The notes beneath the pieces were generated by a model, which saw only the letters and a list, made by a program, of their open reading frames with translations, did no database searches and had not been told where the DNA came from. 64,000 bases of DNA from Jackrogersella multiformis (taxonomy: Eukaryota; Ascomycota; Sordariomycetes; Xylariales; Hypoxylaceae): NCBI GenBank assembly GCA_902806575.1, contig CADCXD010000009.1, forward strand, positions 1,736,001-1,800,000. Reading direction: 5' to 3'. A program made the position numbers and the translations under genes. Below, one piece after another: positions 47,834 through 60,470 of the stretch. The first letter of the stretch is position 1. Each line of letters starts with the position of its first letter.

Positions 47834-49681
47834 GCTCGTGATCTTTGTACCCCCTCTCCGAAGCTGTAGGAAGACTGAATAATCCTATTGAGTCTTTGGG
47901 CAGTTTCTAGGAATAATTCATAGCTCTAGGCAAGCAATAAGTAGGGGGTATGTAGTGAGCATGTCTAAAGTAAAGATCAGCACCGCTGTACAACTCAACG
48001 GCGACGCCCATACCTCTTTATCTTCTAGCATCACATGGGCTTTTCTATTCAAACTCGGTATGAATTATTAGATTAAGTGGGTAGATAGTTAATATAAGCT
48101 AAGGCAGTAAAGTGAAAGACTAGGTATTGAGGTATCTAATCAAGATACACTGTACCTTTTTTTTCCTTTTTTTTTCAAGTTCGATAGTTAGGTAAGGTTG
48201 GTAACCCTACCTTATGTGGCTTACCAGCAATCAGAGTCCTGCGAATCATTGGGCCACAGAATCTTGGAAGTAGGTATGTAGTCCGCCTCGTGTAGTTAAG
48301 GTTTTAACAGTCGACAAGAATGGCAATGTTTGATCGTTACCCCTGACGTATTTAACGATTCTTAATCCCACTAGTTTACCTAAGTAGGTAGTTGGATAGG
48401 TTCAAGACATCATATAAAGTTCGAGGTAGACATTGGGTTTCCCCCGAAGATATTTGTTGGTAGTATGTTGTAAATTCTCACTACCTAACTTCACCTAACT
48501 TCAAAGTGCTATTACTGTTGAAAACCCACTCATTAAGTTTGATGACTTAATTTTAATAGATATTGCCGAATAGCGTGTTCTTGGTATAAATTTTGAAAAG
48601 AAAATAATTACCATGGAGTGAGTCATAGAAACGTACGTCATATCGTCAGTGATTCTATAGCTGTCCCCTGAATAAGGAACTGACTTGTGATGCCTATTGA
48701 TGCTGCTGTCTGCTATTGCTACATTTCACGTTGTTGACGCGAAGAGGATTGAGCTACATACAATGCGCTTGTACGGGGTATCAACATAGTAAGGAAATGT
48801 ATGAGAAACCTGGTGACGTTCTCTTCTTTGCCTGAGCAATAATACCTAAGGTAAGGGTAGAAAATCCAAAAGCGAGAAGTCCAACACAAACTCCGGGAGA
48901 ATCTGCTGAGAACCCATTGCCCATCCCTCTGCAAGTATCATACACCCCCGCTCGATTGATATACACATCCGTAAATTATGAAAACCAACACATGCTATCC
49001 ACGCCGCTGGCAGAGCGCCAGTTTAGGCAAATCCTCCATTGTAATCGAAAATGCGGTCGTAATAGAACAATCCCCGAGATCCTGGGGGTTCTATGTTTGC
49101 TTCAAACCCTTCCCATCGACTCAGCTTGTAGTTATGCGTACCCGATGCTTATCCATATAACCAACCTAGAGAAAAATTACCACCCAGACCACTTGGGAGA
49201 ACAAAAGGAGACCGACAACTCGAAATATATAGTGATTCCCCTCATGAACAAGCCATATTGACCAAGTTTCTCACCAAAGTGAGCACCACCCGGCATTGTA
49301 AGAACTTGGTGGATACGAAGCCAGACTCGTCCATTGAGGATTACAACGATAAACCCAAAAACCCCCAAAAGAAAGAATCATAGAAAAAACCCTCGCCTGT
49401 ATGTAAACCAATGGGAAACATGCCATGGTTTTGGTATCTCGTAGAGCATTATTCGTGCCCATTCGCAAAATCCGTAACCGTTGACTCCGTGAACCTGATC
49501 TTTTCCGCTGTCCTGCCCTTTTTGCTTGCCATGAATTGCCATGAAAATATCCTGCCGTGGATGTAATATGCAACGACAATTCGCGACGTACTACTGTCCT
49601 TCTCCCGTCGCAGCGTCGCGTTTGTCCGGCGACCTCGCCTGGAGATATATCCACTCCGATAAGGGACAATAGTGTCGAGTT

Positions 49682-51084
49682 CTACAGCTCCTCTTCCTTA
49701 ATTATATCTACAGAACTCGAAGGTCTGCCAGAGCCGGGGTTCGTGTCATCTCGTGGAGATTTATTGTTCCCATCATCCGGCGAGTTCTTTCCACCTCCGC
49801 AGCCTTTAACCAGCCTATGACGCTGTTTAATGTTAGCAAGGTCTACAAACAGTCGAGGACGTGAAAATAAAGAGGACCCAACCCAACCTTCAATGCATCC
49901 TTGCGGGAGAAACTCTTTTCACAGAACGTGCAAGGAAAGGGTTTGACAGCAAGGTGTATCCTTTTGTGTCTTTTCAAATCGTGGTTCCGATTAAATGATT
50001 GAGGACAAACATCACACTTGTAAGGGCGATCTTGCTGTTGATTCGGTTGACCGTGAGGGTACATATGATGTGGACCTAGCATTTGCCCCTGCGGATGATA
50101 TTGGTGTCCCGGCAAGTGCATATTTGGGCCTACAAGAGACATACGCCCCCCGGGGTTCGTCATATTCGTCAAGACTGGGCCCGCTGAATACGGGTAGGTC
50201 CCATGTGTTTGATACTGTGGCGCTTGCATTGGAGAATGATGTTGCTGCGGGCTGAGCGACGTAATACCTCTCGCTAACCCCCCAGCTGTTGTAGGAGATG
50301 GCTGTGACGGAGAAGTATGATTAGACGTAAAGGAGGGGTATGAAGTTTGATGAGGCGTCGATGAAGAGGGTGTTGGATAATAGCTAGATTGCGGCCGCGA
50401 GTAGCTATCTTGAGGCGTTGTCGTCGAGGGAGTAGGGGGTTGCGATCCTTGTGAGTGGCTATTGCTCATCATCGGGTTCTGCAAAGGTTGTTGACTCGAA
50501 GGTTGGGAAAGTAGGCTAGAATGGCCAAGCCCGCCCCCTGGAATAGGAAGAGGGAAAGTCGAAGATCCGCTCTCGTACGCGGGAGCTGGTAATCCGTCTG
50601 CTGGGGATTGCGAGCTTCGTGAATATGTAGGCCCGGTAGGAGAATAGAGTGAGCGGCCGTAGTTTGGCTGCATTAGACCTCCGTGATTCATCGGAGCATG
50701 CGTATAAGATGAAGTCACCGGCAAAGACCAGGGGGGAGGGGAGTTATAAAGCTGGAGACCTGGAGGGGAATTCTGAGCACCACCACCGTTGATAGCTGAT
50801 GAGAGTGGACTTATGGCTTCACTACCAGTCACTCCTGAAGAGAAGGTCAGATCATTGCCGTTAACAATGTATTGTGGACGAGGTTGGAAGTATGTCATCG
50901 TTTCCTGTTTATTGGGATCAAGAGGAGGAGGAGGAGATGGAGGAGGAGAAGAGTCAAGATAAGTAAAATTGGTCATACTGGGCACTTGGATGTCTATTAG
51001 CGACGTTGGAGATGGTAGATGAAAGTGAGGAAGCGCGTGAGCTGCTGGTCTTCGTGACGAAAAGCTAGTCGTGGCGGCTTCCAT
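49682..51084 (-). CDS. C2H2 zinc-finger transcription factor, FlbC-like
   Basis: A probable nuclear regulator of 445 aa. Exon 1 is 51084-49888 and exon 2 is 49822-49682; the 65-nt intron has donor GTTGGG, CTAAC branch point and acceptor AACAG. Residues 1-350 are low-complexity, rich in Ser, Pro, Gln, Tyr and Gly, as in fungal activation regions. Two adjacent fingers follow from residue 353 (RPYKCDVCPQSFNRNHDLKR). Finger 1 uses C357, C360, H373 and H377. Finger 2 uses C385, C388, H401 and C407, with RHRLVKGC supplying an unusual H-x5-C end. The intron falls between K399 and R400, so the last two ligands of finger 2 come from exon 2. The tail is Gly/Asp/Ser-rich and ends IIKEEEL. The finger pair resembles, from memory, fungal FlbC conidiation regulators (two C-terminal fingers). 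The C2H2 class is sure; the FlbC assignment is moderate. Confidence 0.9.
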
Positions 51085-52602
51085 GCTTTTCTCGAACCTC
51101 TTAAACGAGAAGGACGGGGGAGGGAGACGTCGGCCCCCTTCGCAGCTGTCGCTTCCGGTCCAAAGGCAGAAAAAGCGATTACCTCTATTCTTGAAACTGC
51201 CGAAAATGACCTGGGACGAGCAGAGTAGTGCTTATCGCAAGAGCCTGTCGCAATGAGGGTCGAGGGCTGCAAATGGAGGTACAACCCTAGTACCTGACAA
51301 TTCGGGACAAGTAGAGTCACTCTCCTTTTTCAGAGCAAAAGTAACAGGTCGCCGTATTCGTCGTTCAAATACCCGATGATTAAGACAACGAGATTAGAGT
51401 AGTGCTGTGTCGTCGTGTCCTCGAGAAGTTATCGGATAACTGACTCTGCGTCGTGCTATCGTGACCAAATGGTGTCCAATGGTGTCCAAATGGAATTGGT
51501 CGTATAGAAGATAGACCGTCCGCGGCGGAGTTTGTGGTTTGTGGTTTGGGGAACAAGACCCCCAGACCAAAGTTGTGACCGTCGCTGCTGAGAGTTTAGG
51601 AAGCAAGGAGAGCAAGAATAGGTTGAGTTACAAGTTGAGAACTAGAGGAAGAGGTTCCCTTGATAGGTAAGCTCGCTCGCACCAGCTTGGATGGTAAGTT
51701 AGAAGTGGAGACGTCGATCATAAGAATGGCTGCCGGGAGGCGCCCTTCGAATTATATACTCTATTGGACGAATTGGTTCGAATCCTTGCTGGGAAAGAGG
51801 TAACAGTTCTCAGACCGGTTTTGGGGGGTTTTTGGGGGAAGAGCAAGGTGGAAGTTCTTATCCAATTGTAATTTTCTTTTCAGCTGTCCTTATGAGTTGT
51901 TTCCTTTTATACCTACTCGCTAAGGTTAAAGATCTTTTTTTTATATTTCACTTAAGGTTTATTTATTTCTAGCAAGGAGTGATCTTATTATAGTAAGTTA
52001 AGAAAGTTAAGAAGAGGTAGGTAAGGACCAGGGCTAGTCCGTACCTAAGCTTAAGTAGGTACCTACCTAGTATTAATCGAACCCACCCCGACTAGTTCGA
52101 TGGGCTGAAGTGTTGCCGGAGCTGCATATATACGGCTAATATGCAATTTAAGAGTATAAAGCTGATAGAGGGGCTAGGAGAAACACTAGAAAGACGGAAG
52201 AGGCGCGTGGCTTCAGATGATGTACCTTTAAATTCCTACATACTATGTAAGTACCTAGGTATGTAAGTAGGTTTTAAGCTCTCGGGAAATGGGTCTATGA
52301 GAAACTCTGCTTAGGTCCGGTTCAGCTTAGAGCGCTTTAACCTTTGGTACCTTACTTAACGCATTCTCGTACTATAAGAAAATAATTCCTTCGTTTCCAA
52401 ATCTTAATATTACTGCTAATTACTTAAGTTTAAGCCATTAAGCTGTTAAAGAATCTATATGGTAAGGAAGCGTTCGTTTATCTTGGTAGGTGGCTTACTA
52501 GATCCGATATTAGGTAGTAAAAGCAAGAACACTAACACGTGGGTCGAAGAAGTATCCATTAAGCCTACTAGTAATTGCTATTTTATATACATAAATAGGG
52601 AT

Positions 52603-52668
52603 GCTTACTTAGGTACCTACATAGGTAGGGAATGCATACATACCCTAGGTAGGTACCTACCTATGCAT
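52603..52668. repeat. Inverted TACCTAGG-family cluster
   Basis: AGGTACCTACATAGGTAGGG and CCCTAGGTAGGTACCTACCT flank a short centre containing ATGCAT. The two halves are largely complementary, so one strand could fold into a long hairpin. Confidence 0.65.
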
Positions 52669-55600
52669 ATTGTCAATACCGAAACTAATGTGGTATCTGG
52701 AGAAGGACCTCCAGCTCCCAGCTCCTAGTACAAAAGAACATATGCCCCTAGGAGTGCTCTTAGCGAACAGGAGCGGAGGGCAGTCGGGGGAAGTTCACCA
52801 ATTAAGGAGGGAGAGAAGATCAATTATTTGGAACAACTGCGGGAATGGAGGAATATATGTAAATGTAAAAGAAAAATGTACCGTGTCTCTAAAAGTATGT
52901 TCTTTGGGGGGTGTCCCTTTACCAAAGACCTACCTACCTGGTAATGAACGGAGGATGTCCAGTTCGAAAGGGGGATGGGGGATACAGTCAGGCAAAGCTA
53001 GGACGTTGTAAGTTTACCAAGTACCTACGCTACCTAGGTTACCTAGGTAGGTTGTAGGCAGGGAAGACATTGGATGCTAGAACCCTGCTCGATTTTGAAT
53101 TTAGCACCCGCTCTCCACCACCTTAAGAGCTTTATGCACCCAAGATCCCGGGATGCTCTTGATACCTGGGTCGTCATATTACAACCTATATTACGATTCA
53201 TTTATTGATCCTTTAGCTAGGTTAGGTATCGGGTTATTACGCAGTATGTTATATGTAAGTATCGAAGCAAAACCCTTGTAATGCTGTTTTAACAAATGTG
53301 TGGTCAAATGGATAAACCTACATAAGTCTGCCAGGCCGTCCCGCTTGGGGTTTTTTGTCTTCTCCGGCTCAGCTAAACTAAATCTACCCCTGAGTACCTA
53401 AAGACGCGGAATACTGTTGTATTGATTGCTTACGAGGCTCTCATTCTTATTGCTACTTTGTTTTAATCTGGTACACTTTGTACCTTCTAAACGCAGTAGA
53501 AATACATAGGTACACCTACTTTATGTGCTTACGGAGAATGCAGCTGAACATTAGCAGGCCTGAAAAAGCTCAGCTTCCCGGTCAAGCGGTGGTGATGAGA
53601 TGATGGATGGGATGAAATTGAGATAGAATTGGGGTTCTTTCTAATGACCGGCAGGGGTGGTAACCCATCCGCGATCCCATGCCCCGTCCTTGCACTAATG
53701 CATCTAACAAGGGCTCTGATCGCATCGGCCGTGTGTCCGTGACTGAGGGGGGGGGTTCATTGAGATGCGTGGTAGCGTAGTAACGTGGTAGGTCTCGCGT
53801 GCGTTTCTTTATTTGCATGGGTTGATCACGCTCTGAATCTTGCTACCCCCTGCGGGAACCAGACCTAAGACGAGATTGGGAAAAGGGGAGTATTGTCGGG
53901 ATGATGAATATCATTGCTTATCATACCTTAGGTACCCACATAGTCAACCCAAAGAGAGAACGAGAGAGAGGGAGGTTTTGAAGAAGAAAAAAGCATTAGG
54001 TTACACATAAGCTTACCGCTATTAAATGCACGAGGTTTTGCAACCAATTCCTCGTACGGAGGCAAGTTACTTAAGTTACTTACCTAGGTAGGTAAGTACC
54101 TAACCTACTTCCTATAGCTGCCATAGGTAAAATATTAGCATGCCTAAAGGTATTATTGAAATGTTACCGGTTTGCGAATTCCTCAGCTCGCTCCAAACTT
54201 ATTGTCTTGGCACGTCATCCAAGGTGATATTGTCCGATAATACGGTTAGCGATCGATTAGCTTTTGTTCTTCAGCTGTCTAATGTTAGGGTTAGTGGCAT
54301 TTTACGCGCGCGCAAGCGGGAATAAAGTTATGAGGCTGCTGTGACTTTAGTTTAGAGTTGAATGCTACCTACTTCTTCCTAGATACGCGGTAGTATTAGC
54401 ATCATCTCGGGTTATATGAAGATCTAGATTACTTACCCTAAGTAAGTACCTAGGGAGGTAGGTACCTAGGTATAAATCGCCCTTTAAATGGTCGGTAACC
54501 TTAACCACCTAGTATGAGTTTAACTTGAGGCATTCGTCCCCAACCTGGTACATGTCGTGTATCGAGAGTACGTAATTAGTTGTAAATGATAATAGGTACT
54601 CGAAATGATGGGAGGAGAATGAAGAGCAAATCCATATAGGATCTTCTGTGGTCTTTCCCTAGCATCGATCGGACGGCTGCAAGTCTTCTTGGCAATGCAG
54701 TGTGCTCCGCTGGCGTTGCTGCAGACTGCGTGGCATCAAAATTGGACGCGGCGTGGATGGTGTCAATGCAAGCCACCTCCTCTTTCCTAGATGATCCTAT
54801 TAACTTGCGGAGATGCACGTAAGTCTTGTATGTAGGCCTAGAGAGCACGTATGATTTCTGGCGTAAGGTAGGATTACCATGCTAAAAGAGCCTCATCTGT
54901 AACCTATGGACAATATCGTTGATCTAAAATATGGGCTGGCCATTTAGGGCTCGCGACGTCGATGGGATGGGGCTAAAGGAAATAAAGCAGGAGCCCGAGC
55001 CCCATTCATATTGTCCGAACCCGTCAGCCCGTCTGCTCTGCTCTGCTTGTCTATCAGCAGTTGAATGAATATCATCGGAGTGATCTGCTAGGTTCGATCA
55101 CTTATCCCAATAACATGATTGCGTATGCCGCTCTTGCAGGGACAGTCCCTGGACATAAACAGTATGTACCTACTTAGGTGGCTACCTAGTCTAGTCCTGT
55201 ACCGCGTGTGTTAGTCGTTCGCTGATTTTCCTTCAATTGAGGAAACCCCCGCAAATGCGGTATCCAGGATCTACGGTTAGGGGATGTCTCCATCACCCGT
55301 CCTTAATGTACCTTAGCTGCTTAGGCAGGCTAGGCTAGGTACCTAGGTAAGTGTGCATATCCACTTCGGAATCCTGTTATACCGCAGTAAAGCATTCATG
55401 GCTTCATTGGTCATACCTACCTAGGTACCTACTTACATACATACATATAAAATGCTCTCTGCCTGATAATAGTAAAGCTTTGCAACTTTTGCTTTTTATG
55501 TCTCGAAAGGTACCCAACTGCTTTGCTTACCCTGCGTCCTGAGCTGGGATTCGACCCCCTAACGCGTTACAGGACGTGCTAAAGCACCTGGACAGTATAA

Positions 55601-56104
55601 TGTAAGGTAGATACTTACCTAGGTACCAAGTAGATAGCGGAAAAGATTAGACGGAGCCTTGTCTAATTCTAGGAATTTTTAACGAGAATGATACTTGGGT
55701 TATTCTCTTGCTTTCTTTCCTTCAACTCTTTCCAAATTTTGCATCCCTCCCGGAACTCACCGTGTAAATGGAGGAAGTTGATGGAGCTCACCTCGTTATA
55801 TTGTATCCCGTGCAGTTACATCTCGTGGTGTCAGGGCCTCTCTAAGACATAACTCGGGTAGTTCGTATGTGCATGATCTAGATAGCACCGTAATACCTAC
55901 CTCCTAAGTAGCTGTCTATTCCATTTTTAGCAACCACTCACTCTCGTGGTAAGGAGAAGGGCAGGTAATCGACGGATTCTTCTCGTGCCACTTACTACCT
56001 ACTTTAGGTAGATATGTCCCACCTTCATACTCGCTGGGGGTCTGACCTTACCGTGCTGGTTGGTACTACTATGTACCTAGGTAGTGTTGGAAAGCTGAAA
56101 TACC

Positions 56105-56122
56105 TACCTAGGTACCTAGGTA
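56105..56122. repeat. 18-bp perfect palindrome of the TACCTAGG family
   Basis: TACCTAGGTACCTAGGTA is identical to its reverse complement and is preceded by one more TACC unit. Confidence 0.9.
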
Positions 56123-57643
56123 ACCTAAAGCATGCAATCTCCCCGGCGCTGATTGGTCGACGTTCTTAGGGATGATAACCCTGCTATTCAAATAAATATG
56201 GGCGAGTTGGGACCGATGCGAACGCCGATGGTCACTCGCCCGAATGGAGTTTCAAGCTTCGAGGGCAATGCCAAAGGGACACATGGGTAGCCGTCTCTTC
56301 ACCCTCGTCACTTGGATATTTGTGTGAGCACGGAACAGCAACCTTCGGGTAGGACGGTGGCGCGAACTCAGTACCAACCTACCTAAGTAGGTACTATTGT
56401 AACTTGAATCCATTCGGCAGCTGTTGCATGGCGTATTATACAAGATTGGCGTGCATCAAATCTAGGTACGGATTTCTCATCTTGTCAATGGGTATCGCGA
56501 GATTGGCATTCGGGGCCGGATACCCATCCGCACGATAGTGTTATGCTTTCTCCTTAAGTGAGACCTATTAGGTACTGGAGAGAGTAAGTACCTACCTAGC
56601 CTACCTACCTAGGTACCTAGTGTAGATGTATTAGATGCCCGGGTGTTTGTGAGATTCGCCCGGTTCCAAAGTTAGATTCCAATTAAGTTTCAAGGGCTCG
56701 TAGGGCGGTAGATTTGCAGTTGTAAACTTGTAAAATTACCTACTGGTAGGTACCTAAGGTAGGTAGAATCAGGAATCCCATCTTGGCAGTTTCGTGCTTG
56801 TGTAACCCATCACTTAGCAATTCATTTAAGTCTAGACCCGTTTATTGAAAATCTCTTAATCGAGTGTTCTACCGTGGATGCAGCCAGTCGTAATTCGATC
56901 TAAGGCAGAAACACTGAATATGTAAAAGTCTCCGAAAGACATATAACTAAGTACCTAGTGATCAGGTAGCATGCAGTGAAACCAAAAACGTCCAGACCTA
57001 TTAAAAAGCGAAGGCCAATACCAGGTCATATAATATTATATTTGGACGTCGAAGGGCTTTTCATTTTTTGTAAGGTGATATTGCAGACGAATAAAAGTAC
57101 TTGTGGAAGAACAGCGAACTTAGGTGCTTCTAAACGATTAGATGGCTCGGTTAAAAGAATATCAGTTGATAAGTAGATATCTTTTACCTGTATGCAACTA
57201 TCTAAGTATCTCGGCAGAAATGTCGGAATTACGAAATAGTCTCGACTCTCCATCCATGCAATCTTCGCTAGTGTATTTAGATACAACATTTTAGTTACAA
57301 CATATTTTCGATGCTCGCCTTTCAACTTGCTCTTCAACCATTAACAACTTTCACATCGAAGAAATCTACTATCGTAATTCGGGCAAGCCGGGAAATGGTC
57401 AACGTGCGAAGGGGGAAATACATTTTACCACGGTTTACGGTTTGCGGTTTACTCCGTGACGGATGGATCTGACGAGTCTGAAGTCTAGACTTTTAGACTG
57501 TCTGGACTTTTGTCTAGGCTCTGATCTACTCCTCCAATTTTTCATTCCGAAGCTGTCGCGGCTCACCGGTCAGTCAGCTACGGACAGTCCGCATTAGCGC
57601 AATTCCACTTATCATCACGGAAACAGAGGCTGGTCGTATACCG

Positions 57644-57670
57644 ACCTAGGTACCTACCTACCTACCTACC
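57644..57670. repeat. ACCT run joined to AGGT
   Basis: ACCTAGGT is followed by about five ACCT units. It shows how the one-sided ACCT microsatellite and the palindromic core occur together. Confidence 0.75.
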
Positions 57671-58999
57671 CGCGTAGAACCAACCACTCAGACCCGGCTA
57701 TTCATACAGTCCCAGCCCTGACGATGAGGAGATGAGGACTAACAACCGATTATTTCGAGGTCACGTTCGCGGTCACGAGTCACACTACGCAAAGGGAAAT
57801 ATACCGCAGTGTTGTGATTCCATAATTCTAACCTGCGAGGGTGCTTGCAGCCTATCGCATCTTAGACAGCGCCAATCTCGACAATATTGTGCTACGGTAA
57901 TAGTTCCAAGCCTCGCTTCTCCGAGCCGGCCGGTTTCCCGAATTCGGGTCTTCAACCGAGAAAAGGACTCGTAAGTCTCGATTTATGATACATACCTACC
58001 TACCTAGGCAGATGGACACAGCAGCAAAATCTATAGGCGGGAGCTACCTAAGTAGTTAAGGCAATGTTACGGGCGGATCGCGGCGGAATTTATTCATCAT
58101 AGCCCCGTCTCGCCCAATTTTACTTCTGCGCGGCGACAAATATGGTATACCTAGCTAGGTAACTACATCATCAAGCTGATAGGTTTGATTGCCCCCCACC
58201 CGGAATCAAATTTCAAGCCGGTCTGGATTAACACGATGATCTCCTTTTACGACCTTTCAGCTGCCCTCAGACCCTTAGGGCTTACCCTCGTTCGGAAAGA
58301 ATGCAAGACAGAATCAATTGCCTCGCAGATGGGGGCTGCTTTTCTATCGTCCGCGGTATTTAACGGGTAGGTAGTAGATGTTAATAATCTAATAATAACT
58401 AGACACACAGAGTGGAGGGAAATAGTAAGAGGGGAAATCTCGCCCGCAATTCTCATCTTCTCCATCTAAGCAAGCGGGAATGTGCATTATTTAGCTCTTT
58501 AGCGACTTCACTGCTACCGAAAACAGGGGAAGCGCCCGTGAATCCATCCACGGCTCTGGGTCGGTTCGGTTGGCGCACCGCATGAGCCCTGGGGCCGCCA
58601 CAAGCTCCTCCCGGACACACAAATGAGGCTCATTGTGGAAATTCGCCCATCACCAGAACGGTATGGCTGCTTATGGCTTCGGCAAGGTTCCGAAGAGTTG
58701 AAGATCTGGTGTCTCCACTTCGATTTGACCCACAAACTCGTCGGTGAAGTTGGGGAAAAGCCTCCTCTATCGTCGACAACCTGGATAATTAGTCGATAAT
58801 ATGAATACGAGCGCTATCCTGAATATCACATTCACCGAAACGGTCTACCGGCATATATAAAGTATCACAGCTCCTGGTGTGACCTATTATTGAGAACCTT
58901 GGAAGCTCTGAAAGAGAGTGCGGATGACCCTTAACCCCGCCGTCCTCAACCCGTACTCAAGGCGAACATCAAATCCCGAAAGGATCCGAAGGCCAATTC

Positions 59000-60470
59000 G
59001 CTGTCGCATCTAAGATATTGTAACCTATTTCTCAAATCCGACATCATTTTCCCATCATATCCAAGCACGAAGTAGCTACGCTATATTGATAACCCCAATT
59101 GATAGGCATTTTCTCCAACCCCTCACCTTTTCAGCTTGCAAGGATCGTTATGCTTTTTTCATCCCGTCCATCTTACGACATCGATGACTGCGATGCAACC
59201 ACAACACTTCCCTAAGTACTTACTATTAACCACTATGCCGAGAAATAATCATTGTTTTTCAACCCCGTGGACTTTTATATTCTTCTATGCTATAAGCTTT
59301 ACCTCTACTCATCTTATATGCTAAGTTAATTTAAATCTGAAGTGTTATCATAATCAGGTGTATAATTAATTTAAAGTATCTTATGTGTCGAAGACATTCA
59401 ACAAGTTCACGTAGCTCTTATCTTATCATTCAACTTCTATCATTACGCAGGTACAGATAGATTCTATTGAGATCCGTAGTTCGACAGACGCCACAATGCA
59501 ATCAGCAGCAACGTGAATGTAACTTACCTCTATGTAGTGAGTTTATATTATTACCATTGCTTTGCTTTCGCGGTCATAAGCAGATAAAAGGCAGCTCTCA
59601 GTTAATGTCAGTATAATCTCCCCTACTCACTCGCCTTCCCAAGAACAACGTATCATCCCTCGGTTTTTGTTTACTCAAAGCAGAGAGTAAATTCCATCGT
59701 GTGATATTATCTCAGCTTTTTAAAATATTAGCGTCAATCGTATCAGCATATATTATGCGGTCATCGACTCCTTGCATCAGCTAGGAATGACGCATACTCA
59801 GCTGTATTCTATCTGATATCCTATACTTGGAGGTATCTCGTAAGCGCGGGTCAAGTGCTAACCACTCAAATCGTGAACGGAGTTGTTGCGGAGATATTTA
59901 TTACGCCTATGGGACATATGTTGAGGATAGTCGTCGTCAATCCGTGCCATCGGGGCAGTTAAACCAAGATGCACACAGACTCCCTTGGAAATACCCCCCG
60001 ACAATTTGAAACAATGTCAACTTATATGATTCTAATAACCTACAACATTAAGACGATATCTAAGATTATAATTCGGAACAATCTACTTATTGATCAGAAA
60101 GTAAGATGAATCGTTTAAACTCATATAGCATAGCCACTTATCGGATACAGTTCCTCCATAAAGATAGTCACGACACGTCTAAGTAAATAATTATAACCAA
60201 GTAGCCTATTTTCTTGGTTAGCTAACATATTGTGCATCATTTATTAAGATCTTAGTAGATTAAATGTAATTATCAATGTTCATTAGCATGTAAAGAATGC
60301 ATAGCGCTTGGAAACCGGGCAAATCTGTAAGTTTAAAGTTCGTATCGAGCATAAAGCATAGCAATTCTATTGTTTGGGCGGTTGTAAGATACCTACGAAC
60401 AAGCTCATGCAAATATAAGCCACGCAAATTTTATTAAGGCCAATAGAACAATGTTACAGGCTGTGTCCTT
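59000..60470. other. AT-rich gene-free segment
   Basis: AT-rich with frequent TTA/TAA/ATA and no reading frame of note. It is consistent with degraded repeats, but no source element is recognised. Confidence 0.35.

Larger units (their letters stand above)
42461..49681. other. 7-kb region without a supported gene
   Basis: No convincing gene is present. It holds an ACCT tandem (43939-43963), a GATTTA-type repeat (45515-45550), an A-run (45609-45622), AATC units near 45809-45840 and scattered TACCTAGG motifs. A GC-richer stretch at 43730-44340 has open frames on both strands without known domains. An ATG frame at 47833-47531 (-, 100 aa) overlaps a second frame (47658-47374, -). They could be one frameshifted or spliced orphan gene, but no domain supports it. 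Confidence 0.4.

Noticed and set aside
48719..49669. Several minus-strand frames downstream of the zinc-finger gene, one with a hydrophobic start
   Set aside because: Stops separate them, I found no splice chain giving a known domain, and composition is not clearly coding.
51766..51786. Exact tRNA B-box-like GGTTCGAATCC
   Set aside because: The flanking T-stem does not pair beyond two bases and no A box or acceptor stem fits.
55540..55600. tRNA-like GGATTCGACCCC on the minus strand
   Set aside because: I could not fit a complete cloverleaf around it; the acceptor and D arms do not pair.
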